A DNA stretch of 64,000 nucleotides, from NCBI GenBank assembly GCA_947629705.1, contig CANREN010000006.1, positions 25,300 to 89,299 on the forward strand, in the 5' to 3' direction. Origin of the DNA: an uncultured Alistipes sp. (lineage in GTDB: Bacteria > Bacteroidota > Bacteroidia > Bacteroidales > Rikenellaceae). Below the pieces are notes generated by a model. That model did not search any database. It saw only the letters and a list, made by a program, of their open reading frames with translations, and was not told where the DNA came from. Each line of letters starts with the position of its first letter. The stretch's first letter is position 1. Of the stretch, positions 42,315 through 52,611 are shown in pieces. A program made the position numbers and the translations under genes.

Positions 42315-43850
42315 TCATTCTTCGAACTCCACGAGCGGCTTGCCGGTCATCTCGGACGGCTGTTCGAGGCCCATCAACTTCAAGACCGTCGGAGCGACAT
42401 CGGCCAAAATGCCGTCGTGCACGGCCTTGACGCGGTCGGAAACCACCACGATGGGCACCGGATTGAGCGAATGCGCCGTGTTGGGCGTACCGTCGGGATT
42501 GACCGCGTTGTCGGCATTGCCGTGATCGGCGATCTGCACCACCTCGTAGCCGTTGCGTTTGGCCGCCTCGACCACCTTTTCGACGCACTTGTCGACCGCC
42601 TTGACCGCAGCGACGATGGCATCGTAAACGCCCGTATGCCCCACCATATCGCCGTTGGCGAAGTTCAGACAGATGAAATCGAATTTCTGTTCATCGAGCG
42701 CCGCAACCAGCTTGTCGGCCACCTCGGGCGCCGACATTTCGGGCTGCAAGTCATAGGTCGCCACCTTCGGCGAAGCGACCAAAATCCGCTCCTCGTTGGC
42801 GAATTTCTCTTCGCGGCCGCCGTTCAAGAAGAACGTAACATGGGCATATTTCTCCGTCTCGGCGATGCGCAACTGACGCAAACCCTGCTTCGAAACCCAT
42901 TCGCCGATCGTATCGGGCACGTTCTCCTTGTCGAACAGGATATGCAGCCCCGTGAACTTCGCATCGTAGGGCGTCATGCAGCAATAGTAAAGCGGCAAGG
43001 TGTGCATGCCTTGTTCGGGCATATCCTCCTGCGTCAGCACGACGGTCAGCTCCTTAGCGCGGTCGTTCCGGTAATTGAAGAAAATCACGAGGTCATTCGG
43101 CCGAATCAGACCGACCGGCTGACCGGCGCCGTCGACGCGGACGATCGGTTTGATGAACTCGTCCGTAACGTCGGCATCGTAGGATTTCTGCACCGCTGCG
43201 ACCATATCCGCCGCCTGCTCGCCGACGCCTTCGACCAACGCATCGTAGGCGATTTTGATTCGCTCCCAGCGTTTGTCGCGATCCATCGCATAATAACGTC
43301 CGACGACCGTGGCGATCATCCCCTTCTTCCCACCGTCAAGGTGCTCCTCAAGCTGATTAATAAATCCTTTGCCGCTGTGCGGGTCGGTATCGCGACCGTC
43401 CATGAAGCAATGCACGTAGGTATGCTCGATCCGGTATTCGGCCGCGATGTCGCACAATGTCAACAGATGTTCGAGCGACGAATGGACGCCGCCGTCGGAG
43501 ACCAACCCCATGAAGTGGACGTTCGCCCCCTTCTGCTTGGCATATTCGAACGCCTTGACGATTTCGGGGTTCTTCAAAATCGAACAATCGCGGCAAGCCC
43601 GATTGATCTTCACCAAATCCTGATAAACGACCCGACCGGCCCCGATATTCAAGTGTCCGACCTCCGAATTGCCCATCTGGCCGTCGGGCAGACCGACGTT
43701 TTCGCCATCGGTGCGCAATTCGGCATGGGGATAACGGGCCGTCATCTCCGAAATATAGGCGGGATGGACGGTCGAAATGACATCCGCCTTGTCGTGATGG
43801 CCATTGCCCCATCCGTCGAGAATCATCAAAAGAACTTTTCGGTTATTCAT
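42315..43850 (-). CDS. gpmI: 2,3-bisphosphoglycerate-independent phosphoglycerate mutase
   Basis: A glycolytic enzyme interconverting 3- and 2-phosphoglycerate with two Mn ions. It has 511 residues from ATG at 43850. Longer frames add a non-homologous N-terminus. The alkaline-phosphatase-like start is [13 protein letters not shown]. The phosphorylated Ser is in [20 protein letters not shown] (about residue 62). [14 protein letters not shown], the metal site in [13 protein letters not shown], and [15 protein letters not shown] all fit. It is below alaS with about 84 bp between them and no clear promoter. Confidence 0.97.
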   Translation of the reverse strand: MNNRKVLLMILDGWGNGHHDKADVISTVHPAYISEMTARYPHAELRTDGENVGLPDGQMGNSEVGHLNIGAGRVVYQDLVKINRACRDCSILKNPEIVKAFEYAKQKGANVHFMGLVSDGGVHSSLEHLLTLCDIAAEYRIEHTYVHCFMDGRDTDPHSGKGFINQLEEHLDGGKKGMIATVVGRYYAMDRDKRWERIKIAYDALVEGVGEQAADMVAAVQKSYDADVTDEFIKPIVRVDGAGQPVGLIRPNDLVIFFNYRNDRAKELTVVLTQEDMPEQGMHTLPLYYCCMTPYDAKFTGLHILFDKENVPDTIGEWVSKQGLRQLRIAETEKYAHVTFFLNGGREEKFANEERILVASPKVATYDLQPEMSAPEVADKLVAALDEQKFDFICLNFANGDMVGHTGVYDAIVAAVKAVDKCVEKVVEAAKRNGYEVVQIADHGNADNAVNPDGTPNTAHSLNPVPIVVVSDRVKAVHDGILADVAPTVLKLMGLEQPSEMTGKPLVEFEE

Positions 43851-43934
43851 ATCGCTGTTTTTTACAATTTCGTTTTTCCGTTCATTCGTTCGCAGCCCGC
43901 CGAACCGCGCGTGCCGCAAAATTGGCGTTTGCAA

Positions 43935-46559
43935 TCAGGCGAGCTGGTTTTCAATCAACTCCACGGCCTTGTCGATCGCAGCCTGCAACCCCTCGACATG
44001 CCTGCCGCCGGCCGTCGCGAAAAAGTTCTGACCGCCGCCGCCGCCCTGAATCAACCTGGCCGCCTCGCGCACCACGGCACCGGCATTCACGCCGCGCGCC
44101 GTGATCTCCTCGCCCAGCATCACCGTCAACGAGGGCTTCCCGCCATTTTCGGAACCGACGATAAAAACCATCCGGGGCGAACGCGCCCGCAGCGTATAGG
44201 CCAAATCCTTGATGAACTCGGGCAAGCGGCGCGACTGCGCAGCGTACAACTGCATCCCGTTGCGCTCGGGAACCGAAGCGAGAATTTTCTCGGCCAGCTG
44301 CTGCACCTGCTCGCGGCGCAGCTCCTCCACCTCTTTCGAGAGGGTTTCGTTGCTCTCGAAGAGTTTTTTCACGGCCTGCAGCACCTGCGGATTGTTGAGA
44401 TAGGCCGCCACACGGTGCATCGCATCCTCGGAGGCATAAACGACCTCCTCGGCCCCTTTGCCCGTAACGGCCTCGATGCGGCGGACACCGGCCGAAACGG
44501 CGCTTTCGGTGAGAATCTTGAAGAATCCGATGTTCCCCGTGGCACTGGTATGCGTGCCGCCGCACAACTCGACCGACGTGCCGAAACGCACCATGCGCAC
44601 ACGGTCGCCGTACTTCTCGCCGAACAGCATCATCGCCCCGCAGGCGGCGGCCTCCTCTTTGGTGGCGTTGCGATTCTCCTCCAACGGATAATTGGCCCGG
44701 ATGGCGGCATTCACCAACCGTTCGACCTCGCGCAACTGTTCGGGCGTTACTTTCTGGAAATGCGAAAAGTCGAAACGCAGCACCTCGGGCGTTACCATCG
44801 AACCCTTCTGCTCGACGTGCTTGCCGAGCACCTTGCGCAAGGCTTCGTGCATCAAATGGGTCGCCGAGTGGTTGTTGGCGGCCGCCTGGCGTTTTTCGGC
44901 ATCGACGACGGCCGTAAACCGTGCTTCGATCCGCTCGGGAAGCGTCTCGACAATGTGGATGATCAGACCGTTCTCCTTCTCGGTCGCTACGACCGGAATC
45001 CGTTCGTCTTCCTGTTCGATGAATCCGATGTCGCCGATCTGACCGCCCGAATTGCCGTAGAACGGCGTCCGGTCGAAAACCAACTGATAAGAGGTCTTGC
45101 CCTTGGTCGTAACGCGGCGATAGCGTGCGATGCGCACCTCCTCGGTCAGCGTATCGTACCCCGTGAACACGCTCTCGGCGAGGGGGAACAACTCCACCCA
45201 GTCGTCGGTATCGACGGCCGCCGCATTGCGCGAACGCTGTTTCTGCGCCTGCAACTCTTTCTCGAAAGCCGCCAGATCGACGCCGACGCCCTGTTCGCGG
45301 GCGACCAGCTCCGTCAGGTCGATCGGAAATCCGAACGTATCGTACAATTCGAACGCCCTGGCGCCCGGAATCTCCTTCCGGCCGGCCCGTTTCGTCTCCG
45401 CGATAACGCCGTCCAACAGACTGACACCCGTGGCCAGCGTCCGCAGGAAAGCGGTCTCTTCCTCCTCGATGACCTTTTCGATCAGCCCCTGCTGGGCTTT
45501 CAGCTCGGGGAACTGGCCGCCCATCTGATCGACCAATCCGGCGACGAGCTTGCAAAGCGTCGGTTCGGTGAAGCCGAGATAGGTGTACCCGTAACGCACG
45601 GCCCGACGCAGGATGCGGCGAATCACATAACCCGCCTTGACATTCGACGGCAGCTGTCCGTCGGCGATCGAAAACGAGATGGCCCGCAAGTGGTCGGCAA
45701 TGACGCGCATGGCGACATCGTCTTGGGGATCATCGCCGTACTTTTTGCCCGCCATCGCGGCGATCCGGCCGATGGTAGGCTGGAAGACATCGGTATCGTA
45801 GTTCGACTTCTTGCCCTGCAAAATCATGCAGAGGCGTTCGAAACCCATGCCCGTATCGACGTTCCGCGCAGGCAGCTCCTCCAACGAGCCGTTGGCCTTG
45901 CGATTGAACTGCATGAAGACGAGGTTCCAGATTTCGATCACCTGCGGATGGCCCGTATTGACCATTTCGCGGCCCGGTGCGGCAGCGATTTCGGCTTCGT
46001 CGCGCAGATCGAAGTGGATTTCCGAACAGGGGCCGCAAGGGCCCGTCTCGCCCATCTCCCAGAAGTTGTCGTGGCGGTTGCCGCGGATGATGTGATCCTC
46101 GGGCAGGAAGCGGCGCCAGTAGTCGTAGGCCTCCCGGTCGAACGGCACGCCGTCTTCGGCGCTGCCTTCGAAGACCGTGGCATACATCCGCTCGGCCGGC
46201 AGCCGATAGACGTCGTGCAACAGCTCCCACGCCCACTCGATCGCCTCCTTCTTGAAATAATCGCCGTACGACCAGTTGCCCAGCATCTCGAACATCGTAT
46301 GGTGGTAAGTGTCGTGGCCGACCTCTTCCAGATCGTTGTGTTTGCCCGACACGCGCAGGCACTTCTGCGTGTCCGCCGCCCGCGGATATTTGCGCGGGGC
46401 GTTGCCCAGAAAAATATCCTTGAACTGGTTCATGCCCGCATTGGTGAACATCAGCGTAGGGTCGCCCTTGACAACCATCGGCGCCGACGGCACGATGCGA
46501 TGTCCCTTGCTCTCGAAAAAGTCGAGAAAGACCTGTCGAATTTTATTCGATTCCATCAT
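43935..46559 (-). CDS. alaS: Alanine--tRNA ligase
   Basis: A class II synthetase of 874 residues, possibly starting at the second Met. The aminoacylation domain has [26 protein letters not shown] and [13 protein letters not shown] [16 protein letters not shown]. The editing domain contains [18 protein letters not shown] and the zinc-site segment [21 protein letters not shown]. The C-terminal C-Ala domain includes [14 protein letters not shown]. All required domains are present. Its own promoter is at 46600-46607. Confidence 0.98.
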   Translation of the reverse strand: MMESNKIRQVFLDFFESKGHRIVPSAPMVVKGDPTLMFTNAGMNQFKDIFLGNAPRKYPRAADTQKCLRVSGKHNDLEEVGHDTYHHTMFEMLGNWSYGDYFKKEAIEWAWELLHDVYRLPAERMYATVFEGSAEDGVPFDREAYDYWRRFLPEDHIIRGNRHDNFWEMGETGPCGPCSEIHFDLRDEAEIAAAPGREMVNTGHPQVIEIWNLVFMQFNRKANGSLEELPARNVDTGMGFERLCMILQGKKSNYDTDVFQPTIGRIAAMAGKKYGDDPQDDVAMRVIADHLRAISFSIADGQLPSNVKAGYVIRRILRRAVRYGYTYLGFTEPTLCKLVAGLVDQMGGQFPELKAQQGLIEKVIEEEETAFLRTLATGVSLLDGVIAETKRAGRKEIPGARAFELYDTFGFPIDLTELVAREQGVGVDLAAFEKELQAQKQRSRNAAAVDTDDWVELFPLAESVFTGYDTLTEEVRIARYRRVTTKGKTSYQLVFDRTPFYGNSGGQIGDIGFIEQEDERIPVVATEKENGLIIHIVETLPERIEARFTAVVDAEKRQAAANNHSATHLMHEALRKVLGKHVEQKGSMVTPEVLRFDFSHFQKVTPEQLREVERLVNAAIRANYPLEENRNATKEEAAACGAMMLFGEKYGDRVRMVRFGTSVELCGGTHTSATGNIGFFKILTESAVSAGVRRIEAVTGKGAEEVVYASEDAMHRVAAYLNNPQVLQAVKKLFESNETLSKEVEELRREQVQQLAEKILASVPERNGMQLYAAQSRRLPEFIKDLAYTLRARSPRMVFIVGSENGGKPSLTVMLGEEITARGVNAGAVVREAARLIQGGGGGQNFFATAGGRHVEGLQAAIDKAVELIENQLA

Positions 46560-46599
46560 ATACTGTTTTATCCGATTTTACCGTTTATCGTTCGGGTTG

Positions 46600-46607
46600 C
46601 AAAATTA
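46600..46607 (-). promoter_or_regulatory. alaS promoter (-7 box)
   Basis: TAATTTTG on the minus strand, 40 nt above the alaS ATG. It is divergent from the M23 promoter. Confidence 0.55.
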
Positions 46608-46619
46608 TACAAATTACGC

Positions 46620-46627
46620 TAAATTTG
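46620..46627 (+). promoter_or_regulatory. Promoter of the M23 peptidase operon
   Basis: TAAATTTG, 26 nt upstream of the ATG at 46654. The two divergent -7 boxes are only 12 bp apart. Confidence 0.58.
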
Positions 46628-46653
46628 CACGAATCAAAGCAGTTTTTTAGGTC

Positions 46654-47649
46654 ATGAAACGATTTGTCCGGAGACCCGACGTCGAGACATTCGCCAGCGA
46701 GGCCGAAGCGCTTACGCACAAGGCGGTAGACGCTCCGTTCCGGCTGCGCACCTACCGGCTGCTGCGGAAAATTCTGCTCGGATTCATCCTCGTTTCGGTC
46801 GTCAACGCCGTATTTTCCTACTTTTTCTATACGCCGAAAATCTACCGCATCAACCGCGACAACCGCGAGTTGATCATCCGCTACCGTATCCTGCAAGACC
46901 GCATCCGCACGGCCCAGCGCAGCATCGACGACATCCGCACGCGGGACAACAACGTCTACCGCTCGCTCTTCGGAACCGACACGCTCCTCATCGAGGGCGT
47001 TTGGCAGCCCTATCCCGACACGAAATACGCCCGCATGGCCGACGACGACTTCGCTCCGTTGATGATCGGCACGTGGCAGCAGCTCGACGCGCTGGCCCGC
47101 GAAGTCTATCTCGAATCGGTCTCGATGGACGAACTGCAATCGTTGGCCCGCAACAAGGAACAGCTCTCCACGGCGATCCCCGCCATCTGGCCCATCAGCC
47201 GCAAGGCGCTGCACGGCAATCATATCGGCGCTTTCAGCATGCGGCGGTTCCATCCGGTATTGGGCTACGTCCGGCCGCACCGGGGCATCGACCTCGGATG
47301 CGACCGCGGAACACCGGTCTTCGCGACGGGCGACGCGACGGTCGAGATCGCCGACGAACACGGCTACAACGGCGGCTACGGCCACATGGTGCTGCTCGAC
47401 CACGAATTCGGCTACAAGACCCGCTACGCCCACCTTTCGCGCGTGCATGTCAAGAAAGGGCAGAAGGTCGCACGCGGCCAGCTGATCGCCGAAACGGGCA
47501 ATACGGGCATCTCGCAGGGGCCTCATCTTCATTACGAAGTCATCCGTAAGGGCGTGCCCGTCAATCCGATCAACTATTTCAACCGCGACATGACCCCCGA
47601 AGAGTACGACCACCTGATGGAGCACCTGCGCGAAACCAAATACGAATGA
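46654..47649 (+). CDS. M23 family peptidoglycan endopeptidase (first of a pair)
   Basis: 331 residues. A cytosolic N-terminus is followed by one membrane helix (ILLGFILVSVVNAVFSYFF), a coiled periplasmic linker (RDNRELIIRYRILQDRIRTAQ), and a C-terminal LytM domain with all zinc ligands: HRGIDLGCDRG (His, Asp, about 207-217), then HLSRVH and PHLHYEVIRKG (HxH, about 290). It is predicted to cut peptide cross-links at the inner-membrane face. It is followed after 1 bp by a paralogue of the same topology. A degenerate third paralogue lies at 31987-32856. Confidence 0.9.
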   Translation: MKRFVRRPDVETFASEAEALTHKAVDAPFRLRTYRLLRKILLGFILVSVVNAVFSYFFYTPKIYRINRDNRELIIRYRILQDRIRTAQRSIDDIRTRDNNVYRSLFGTDTLLIEGVWQPYPDTKYARMADDDFAPLMIGTWQQLDALAREVYLESVSMDELQSLARNKEQLSTAIPAIWPISRKALHGNHIGAFSMRRFHPVLGYVRPHRGIDLGCDRGTPVFATGDATVEIADEHGYNGGYGHMVLLDHEFGYKTRYAHLSRVHVKKGQKVARGQLIAETGNTGISQGPHLHYEVIRKGVPVNPINYFNRDMTPEEYDHLMEHLRETKYE

Positions 47650-47650
47650 C

Positions 47651-48604
47651 ATGACGACCCGTGAAAAGACCCTCGAACGGCTGCGCCGCCGCAAACGCCG
47701 CAAGCAGAAAATCATCCGTGCGATCGTGCATCTTTTCGTATGGATCGGTGCGGCGGTACTCTATTATATCGGCTTTTCGATCTTTTTCGACACGCCCTAC
47801 GAGTATGCCATGAAACATTCGACCGACGGGCTGCAGCGCGAATACGACCGGCTCACGGCCCGCTACGATTCGCTGATGCACGTCGTCGACAACGTAAAGG
47901 CGCGCGACCGCCACGTCTTCCGGACGCTCTTCGAGTCGGAGCCCTACGACTTCGACTCCGAATTCGAAACCAAACAGGCGGTAACCTACGAAAATATCGT
48001 CAACCGTTCGTCGCGGAAACTCCGCAAAGAGCTGGAAGCCGGCACCTTGTCTTTGGGAAAACAGCTTGCCCGCCTGAACGGCAGCTATAAGCTGCTGCAA
48101 AGCCGCATCGATTCGGCCGGACGCAACTGCGACCGGATCCCCTCGATCCAGCCCGTCATCAACAAACGGCTCACGCTGCTGACCGCCTCGTACGGTATGC
48201 GCTACCATCCGTTCTACAAGACACTGCAATCGCACCAAGGCGTGGACTACACCGTTCCCGAGGGGTCGAGCGTGTTCGCCACGGCCGACGGCGTCGTGCG
48301 CGATGCGACGATGCGCAACTCGACCTCGGGCATGACCCTCACCATCGACCACGGAAACGGCTACGAAACCTCGTATCACCATTTGAGCAAATTCAACGTG
48401 CGCAAAGGACAGACCGTCCATCGGGGCGACATCATCGCCTTGTCGGGCGATACGGGTCTGTCGCTGGCCCCGCATCTGCACTACGAGGTGCGTTACAACG
48501 GCATCCGGGTCGACCCGATCCATTACTTCTTCATGGAGCTCTCCCCGACCGAATACCAACGCATGATGCGCATCGCCCAAACCGGCATGCAATCGTTCGA
48601 TTAA
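47651..48604 (+). CDS. M23 family peptidoglycan endopeptidase (second of a pair)
   Basis: 317 residues with the same plan as its neighbour: a very basic N-terminus (LRRRKRRKQK), a single membrane helix (IVHLFVWIGAAVLYYIGFSIFF), a helical linker with LQREYDRLTARYDSLMHVVDNV, and an intact LytM domain (SHQGVDYTVPEGS, about 193-205; YHHLSKF; PHLHYEVRYNG). The two may act as partners in wall remodelling, as seen for membrane-anchored M23 pairs elsewhere. The ATG follows the previous stop with a 1-bp gap, so they are translationally coupled. Confidence 0.9.
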   Translation: MTTREKTLERLRRRKRRKQKIIRAIVHLFVWIGAAVLYYIGFSIFFDTPYEYAMKHSTDGLQREYDRLTARYDSLMHVVDNVKARDRHVFRTLFESEPYDFDSEFETKQAVTYENIVNRSSRKLRKELEAGTLSLGKQLARLNGSYKLLQSRIDSAGRNCDRIPSIQPVINKRLTLLTASYGMRYHPFYKTLQSHQGVDYTVPEGSSVFATADGVVRDATMRNSTSGMTLTIDHGNGYETSYHHLSKFNVRKGQTVHRGDIIALSGDTGLSLAPHLHYEVRYNGIRVDPIHYFFMELSPTEYQRMMRIAQTGMQSFD

Positions 48605-48616
48605 AACACGGCCGAT

Positions 48617-49033
48617 ATGGACAACGAATGGATTCGTAATTTTGGTTTTTCACATGAAGAGGTCTTTCGGAACGAACAGACACAACAGGTGATCCGGCAC
48701 ATCCGCGCCACATGGGGCGACGAACCCGAATTCCTCTGGGAAAAGTTTCCGGAAAACGCTGTTTTCCGACGGCAGGACAACGCCAAATGGTATGCGGCGC
48801 TACTGACGGTACAGGCGGACAAGCTGGGCTTCCCGACAGCGGAACGAATGGAAATCCTCGACATTCGGGCCGATGCGGAAACTATGGCGCAGTCGCTCGA
48901 CTTCGAGCGTTATTTCCCCGGCTACCACATGAACAAACGCAACTGGCTCACCGTGCGGCTGGACGGTGTCTTACCTTTCGCGGAAATCGTTCCGCTGATT
49001 GCCCGCAGCTACGAGCTGGCGGCCAAAAAATAG
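48617..49033 (+). CDS. MmcQ/YjbR family protein
   Basis: 138 residues. The family's double-wing fold is suggested by GDEPEFLWEKFPENAVFRRQDNAKWYAALLTV in the middle and by the C-terminal NKRNWLTVRLDGVLPFAEIVPLIARSYELAA, which contains the conserved LD(G/D)(S/V)xP turn and the final S(Y/F)xL. YjbR proteins bind DNA in some cases, but the cellular role is unknown. It is 12 bp after the second M23 gene and 6 bp before the HAD gene, in one transcript. Confidence 0.85.
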   Translation: MDNEWIRNFGFSHEEVFRNEQTQQVIRHIRATWGDEPEFLWEKFPENAVFRRQDNAKWYAALLTVQADKLGFPTAERMEILDIRADAETMAQSLDFERYFPGYHMNKRNWLTVRLDGVLPFAEIVPLIARSYELAAKK

Positions 49034-49039
49034 GATTCC

Positions 49040-49729
49040 ATGCAGATCCGACTGATCCTGCTCGATTTCGACGGAACCCTGGCAGACACTCGACGGGCCA
49101 ATGCGGCGGCTTACGCCGCGACGCTCCGCGAGGCGGGTTATACGCTCACCGAAGCGGAGTATGAAGCCCGCTATTTCGGTATGCGGTGCGAGGAGTTTCT
49201 CACCCGTTTCGGCATTGACGATCCGGTCGAACGGGAACGCCTGCGGAGACGCAAAATCGAACTTTACCCCTCGTTTTTCGATACCGTCCGGCTGAATGAA
49301 CCGCTGTGGAACTTCTGCCGGCAATTCCGGCAACAGGGCGGACGGGTGTGGATCGTATCGACGGGCAGCCGCGCCAACATTGAAAACGCGATGCGCTTTT
49401 TGGGCATCGGCGGGCCGGAAAACGAAAAGCCGAGCGACGATGAAGGGGCGCAAAACGAAAAGCCGAGCGACGATGAAGGGCCGGAAAACGAAGGGATGAG
49501 AACCACCGCCTCGGAAAGCGACGCGCCGAAAGGCCGGGTCGACGGGATTCTCGCAGGCACGGATATCGCCGCAAGCAAACCGGCGCCGGACTGCTTTTTA
49601 GAAGCCATGCGTCGGGAGGGCTGCACGCCGTCCGAGACGCTGATCTTCGAAGATTCGGCTATCGGTCTCGAAGCCGCCCGCCGAAGCGGCGCCGCCTATT
49701 TTCAAGTTAAAAAGGGCGCTATCCGCTAA
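49040..49729 (+). CDS. HAD-superfamily phosphatase with an internal 11-residue repeat
   Basis: 229 residues. HAD motif I is LLDFDGTLADT (Asp9 and Asp11), the helical cap follows, motif II is IVSTGSR, motif III DIAASKPAPDCF, and motif IV LIFEDSAIGLEAARRSG. The order fits a phosphoglycolate phosphatase/beta-phosphoglucomutase-like enzyme, with substrate unknown. Between motifs II and III is an acidic insert of two perfect 9-residue copies of NEKPSDDEG in an 11-residue period (residues 128-152), absent from normal members. The stop codon lies just before the convergent terminator. Confidence 0.85.
   Translation: MQIRLILLDFDGTLADTRRANAAAYAATLREAGYTLTEAEYEARYFGMRCEEFLTRFGIDDPVERERLRRRKIELYPSFFDTVRLNEPLWNFCRQFRQQGGRVWIVSTGSRANIENAMRFLGIGGPENEKPSDDEGAQNEKPSDDEGPENEGMRTTASESDAPKGRVDGILAGTDIAASKPAPDCFLEAMRREGCTPSETLIFEDSAIGLEAARRSGAAYFQVKKGAIR
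49421..49495 (+). repeat. 33-bp in-frame minisatellite inside the HAD gene
   Basis: Unit 1 (49421-49453) and unit 2 (49454-49486) are nearly identical at DNA level, followed by a 9-bp partial copy. Each encodes NEKPSDDEG plus two variable residues. Copy number can change without a frameshift. Confidence 0.85.
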
Positions 49730-49742
49730 CGGATAACGCCCT
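49709..49742 (-). terminator. Terminator of the AsmA-like gene
   Basis: AGGGCG-C-TATCCG pairs with CGGATA-A-CGCCCT around CTAA. On the minus strand it is followed by TTTTT. It lies between two convergent genes and directly abuts the HAD stop codon. Confidence 0.75.
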
Positions 49743-49763
49743 GCATCGGCGCCTGCGCACAAC

Positions 49764-52457
49764 TTATTCCTGCTTCGGTTTTTCCGCCGTCAGTTTCGCG
49801 ATCTGCGTTTCGGCTTCAGCAGCCAGTTTTTCAGCCTGTTTCTCCGCCTCGGCAACCAATTTGTCGCCCGCTTTCTGCGCGGCGATTTCAGCCAATGCTC
49901 CCTTGGGCGCAGCGGCATCGATCAGCTTCTGACGTTGCGCCTGCGCCGCCTCGATCAACTTCTCACCGGCTTTCTCCGCTTCGTCCCGCAAGCGGTCGGC
50001 CTGCTTCTGCACCTCTTCAGAGAGCGAGGCGCTGCCGGTCAATTTCCGGACTTGCTGATCCACGACATTCTTCACCGCCTCCTGGGCCGCCTCCTTGACG
50101 CCGAGCGTGATTTTCGGCGAGGAGAACGTACCGCCGATATTGACATTCACGGACTGGAGCACGCCGCCCGTCGTTCCCGACGGCAGGTTGACTTTGGCAA
50201 CGTAATCAATCGTCTGATCGAGTCCCGTCGAACCCGACAGATTCATCTTGATATTACCCATCTTCAGATCGAACGGCTGCGTGGTGATCCGCCCGTCGCG
50301 AACGGTGAAGCGGATGGTTACGTCTTTCGCCTCGATCTTCTTCAGCGCATCGTTGTTCAACGCCTTGGCCAGCGCATCGAATGCCCCGATATTCTGCACG
50401 TGAATGTTGGCCGAACGGATTTCGCCCGTAGCATCGAGCGACTGCAAATCGGGCGACATCGTCGAATCGAGCGCCGTCGACAGATTGAGCGACATCGAAT
50501 AGTCGCCGCCGGTCTTTGAAAATATCGGCACCAGCTTCTGGATCGTCTCCAACTCCTCGAAAGTCTTCGAGAACGAAGCGCCGGCCACGTCGGCCGAAAG
50601 TTTCACTTGCGGACGCTGCGGGTCGACCGCCGTCGAATAGCTTCCCGATGCCATCACCCGACCGTCGAACAGTTGCATTTTCAGCCCGTCGAGCGACAGC
50701 ACGCCGTTAGCAACCCCCATCTTGCCGGTCAACTCCGTGATCGTCATCTTCTGGAAAAGAATCTTGTGCAACTCGGTCGACAGCGAGAGATTCAGATTGC
50801 GCGGCACCTCGATGACCTGCGCATCGGACGGAGCGGCCGGTTCGGCAGCCTTCTCCGAAGCCTCCTCCTCCGTCGTCTCCGACTGCGGGAGCGCCGCCAT
50901 GATTTCATTCAAATCGAGCAAATCCGATTTGACATACAAACGGCCCGAAAGCTGCGCATCGCGCAACAGATAACCGAGATACCCCGTCAGCTGTCCATTG
51001 GCCGAAAGATCGCTCCGACCGACGGTCATTCCGAAATCCCCGAGCGTCATCGACTCCGGCGTAATCGTGGCTGCCGCGCGACGGATTTGCACGTCGGGCA
51101 GGCCTGCGAGTTTCAACGCTAACTGCTCAATGACGAACGTGCCCGAAGCACCCAGTTTCTCGTATTGTTTTTTGTCGATGGCGGACATGCGGCCCGACAC
51201 CTTAATGTCAGCCGTAACGAGCCCGTTCAACGCAACGTTTTCGTCCAACGGATAAACTTCTTTCACGGCCCCCAGATCGACCCGACCGTTCGCCGAAGCA
51301 CGGAACGAGGGATCGGAAAGGAGATTCGTCGCATAAAGCGTTGCCGAGAGGGCGTTTCCGGCCATCCGCAACCCGAATTTCGAAAGATCGACCTCCGTTT
51401 TATCCATATCGCCGCCCGGGTTAGCCACCCGCGCCGCGATGTTGATGTCGGTTACCGCCTTGGGCAACGAAGCATACTGGAAATGACCGTTTTCGACACC
51501 GGCTTTCAATTCGAAGGCCGGCACGTTCCGACCCGAAAGTTCGCCGCGGGCCCACAACGCCATCGACAAAGCCCCGCCGGCCGTCAGATTGCGGAAATCG
51601 CGCGTATAGAAAGCCGGAATCAACGAAAGCACATCCTTGAACTGCACCCGATCGCAGCTGGCGGTCAAATCCATCTTCACGGCGTTTTCGGCCAGTTCGA
51701 CCCAGCCGTCGAGCCCCAATTCGATGGCATTCAGCCGAAATTTGTTATCGGAGAACGTAAACCGGTTGTTGGCCAAGTCTGCTTCGATCGCCGCATCGAG
51801 TTCGGCATCGGCGCCGTTCAACAACGGAATGCCGCCCGACACGAAATGCAGGGCCTTGGCCGCAAGATGCAGATCGAGGTCGGTGCGGTCGGCCGACAAA
51901 TCGCCCCGCAGGCGCAAGGACAAGGGTTCCGTCGAAAAGCGCATCTGCGTGGAATCGTCCTCGTAACGGATCGCCGCGTCGGTGATCCGGAAATCGCGCA
52001 AAGAGAGGCGGAAAGCCGACGGTTCCGAGGTTTCGGGCCTCTCCTCCGGCTGTTCGTCCGACGGTTTCATGACGTTCCAGTTGACGGTGCCGTCCGCCAG
52101 TTTACGGGCATGAAACTCCGGACGGGCCAGGATGATCTTCGAGACCTCGAACCCGCTGTCGCGGAAAAGCGAGAGCAGATCGACCACCACCGAAATCCGC
52201 CGGGCGGCGACGATCGTATCGCCCTCGAAACAGCCGCGTCCGACGAGGGTCAGCCCCTTCAAATCGACCGAAGCATGAGGGAAATGGCGCAACAGGCTGA
52301 TGTCCAACCGTTCGAAATCGAGCTGCGCAGTGAGCATCCCGTTCGCTTCGTGTTTCACGATGCGGGCGATCTTTCCACGGAAAAGCGTCGGCGCGATCAG
52401 CAATACCGCCAACACGACAACCACCGTGATGGTTGCGATTTTCACAAATTTTTTCAT
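49764..52457 (-). CDS. AsmA-like envelope protein with Ala/Lys-rich coiled-coil tail
   Basis: 897 residues from ATG at 52457 (MKKFVKIATITVVVVLAVLL, an uncleaved N-terminal membrane anchor). The frame above is promoter DNA. The long middle is AsmA/TamB-type repeating beta structure, with the AsmA signature LDFERLDISLLRHFPHASVDL near the start and NLDGLKMQLFDGR-like segments later (SLDGLKMQLFDGRVMASGSY). The last 110 residues switch to a highly charged helix with repeats such as KAGDKLVAEAEKQAEKLAAEAE. Family members bridge inner and outer membranes and influence lipid transport. The tail is not typical. Single gene with its own promoter. Confidence 0.88.
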   Translation of the reverse strand: MKKFVKIATITVVVVLAVLLIAPTLFRGKIARIVKHEANGMLTAQLDFERLDISLLRHFPHASVDLKGLTLVGRGCFEGDTIVAARRISVVVDLLSLFRDSGFEVSKIILARPEFHARKLADGTVNWNVMKPSDEQPEERPETSEPSAFRLSLRDFRITDAAIRYEDDSTQMRFSTEPLSLRLRGDLSADRTDLDLHLAAKALHFVSGGIPLLNGADAELDAAIEADLANNRFTFSDNKFRLNAIELGLDGWVELAENAVKMDLTASCDRVQFKDVLSLIPAFYTRDFRNLTAGGALSMALWARGELSGRNVPAFELKAGVENGHFQYASLPKAVTDINIAARVANPGGDMDKTEVDLSKFGLRMAGNALSATLYATNLLSDPSFRASANGRVDLGAVKEVYPLDENVALNGLVTADIKVSGRMSAIDKKQYEKLGASGTFVIEQLALKLAGLPDVQIRRAAATITPESMTLGDFGMTVGRSDLSANGQLTGYLGYLLRDAQLSGRLYVKSDLLDLNEIMAALPQSETTEEEASEKAAEPAAPSDAQVIEVPRNLNLSLSTELHKILFQKMTITELTGKMGVANGVLSLDGLKMQLFDGRVMASGSYSTAVDPQRPQVKLSADVAGASFSKTFEELETIQKLVPIFSKTGGDYSMSLNLSTALDSTMSPDLQSLDATGEIRSANIHVQNIGAFDALAKALNNDALKKIEAKDVTIRFTVRDGRITTQPFDLKMGNIKMNLSGSTGLDQTIDYVAKVNLPSGTTGGVLQSVNVNIGGTFSSPKITLGVKEAAQEAVKNVVDQQVRKLTGSASLSEEVQKQADRLRDEAEKAGEKLIEAAQAQRQKLIDAAAPKGALAEIAAQKAGDKLVAEAEKQAEKLAAEAETQIAKLTAEKPKQE

Positions 52458-52553
52458 CTGTACACGTACTGTTCGGACGGGAACCGGAGCCCCGACGATC
52501 ACCGGCCTCATGCGGCGGGAAGCGGAGTGCGGACTTCCACCCGAAATCCGATA

Positions 52554-52561
52554 CAAAGGTA
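52554..52561 (-). promoter_or_regulatory. Promoter of the AsmA-like gene
   Basis: TACCTTTG on the minus strand, 96 nt upstream of the ATG at 52457. Confidence 0.58.
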
Positions 52562-52603
52562 CGATATTTTGTTCGAAGCCGTCGCATCTTCTGTAAAAAA
52601 GAT

Positions 52604-52611
52604 TACTTTTG
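52604..52611 (+). promoter_or_regulatory. Promoter with no obvious gene directly behind it
   Basis: TACTTTTG on the plus strand. The next convincing start codon is the glycosyltransferase ATG, almost 290 bp away, which has its own closer promoter at 52844. Confidence 0.5.

Noticed and set aside
42162..46622. 1486-codon open frame on the plus strand
   Set aside because: It is the mirror frame of gpmI and alaS, composed of Arg/His/Asp-rich low-information sequence with no domain. The opposite strand encodes two complete known enzymes.
46560..46653. T-box or other riboswitch ahead of alaS or ileS
   Set aside because: The leaders are about 35-40 nt, too short for such elements, and T-boxes are not typical of this phylum.
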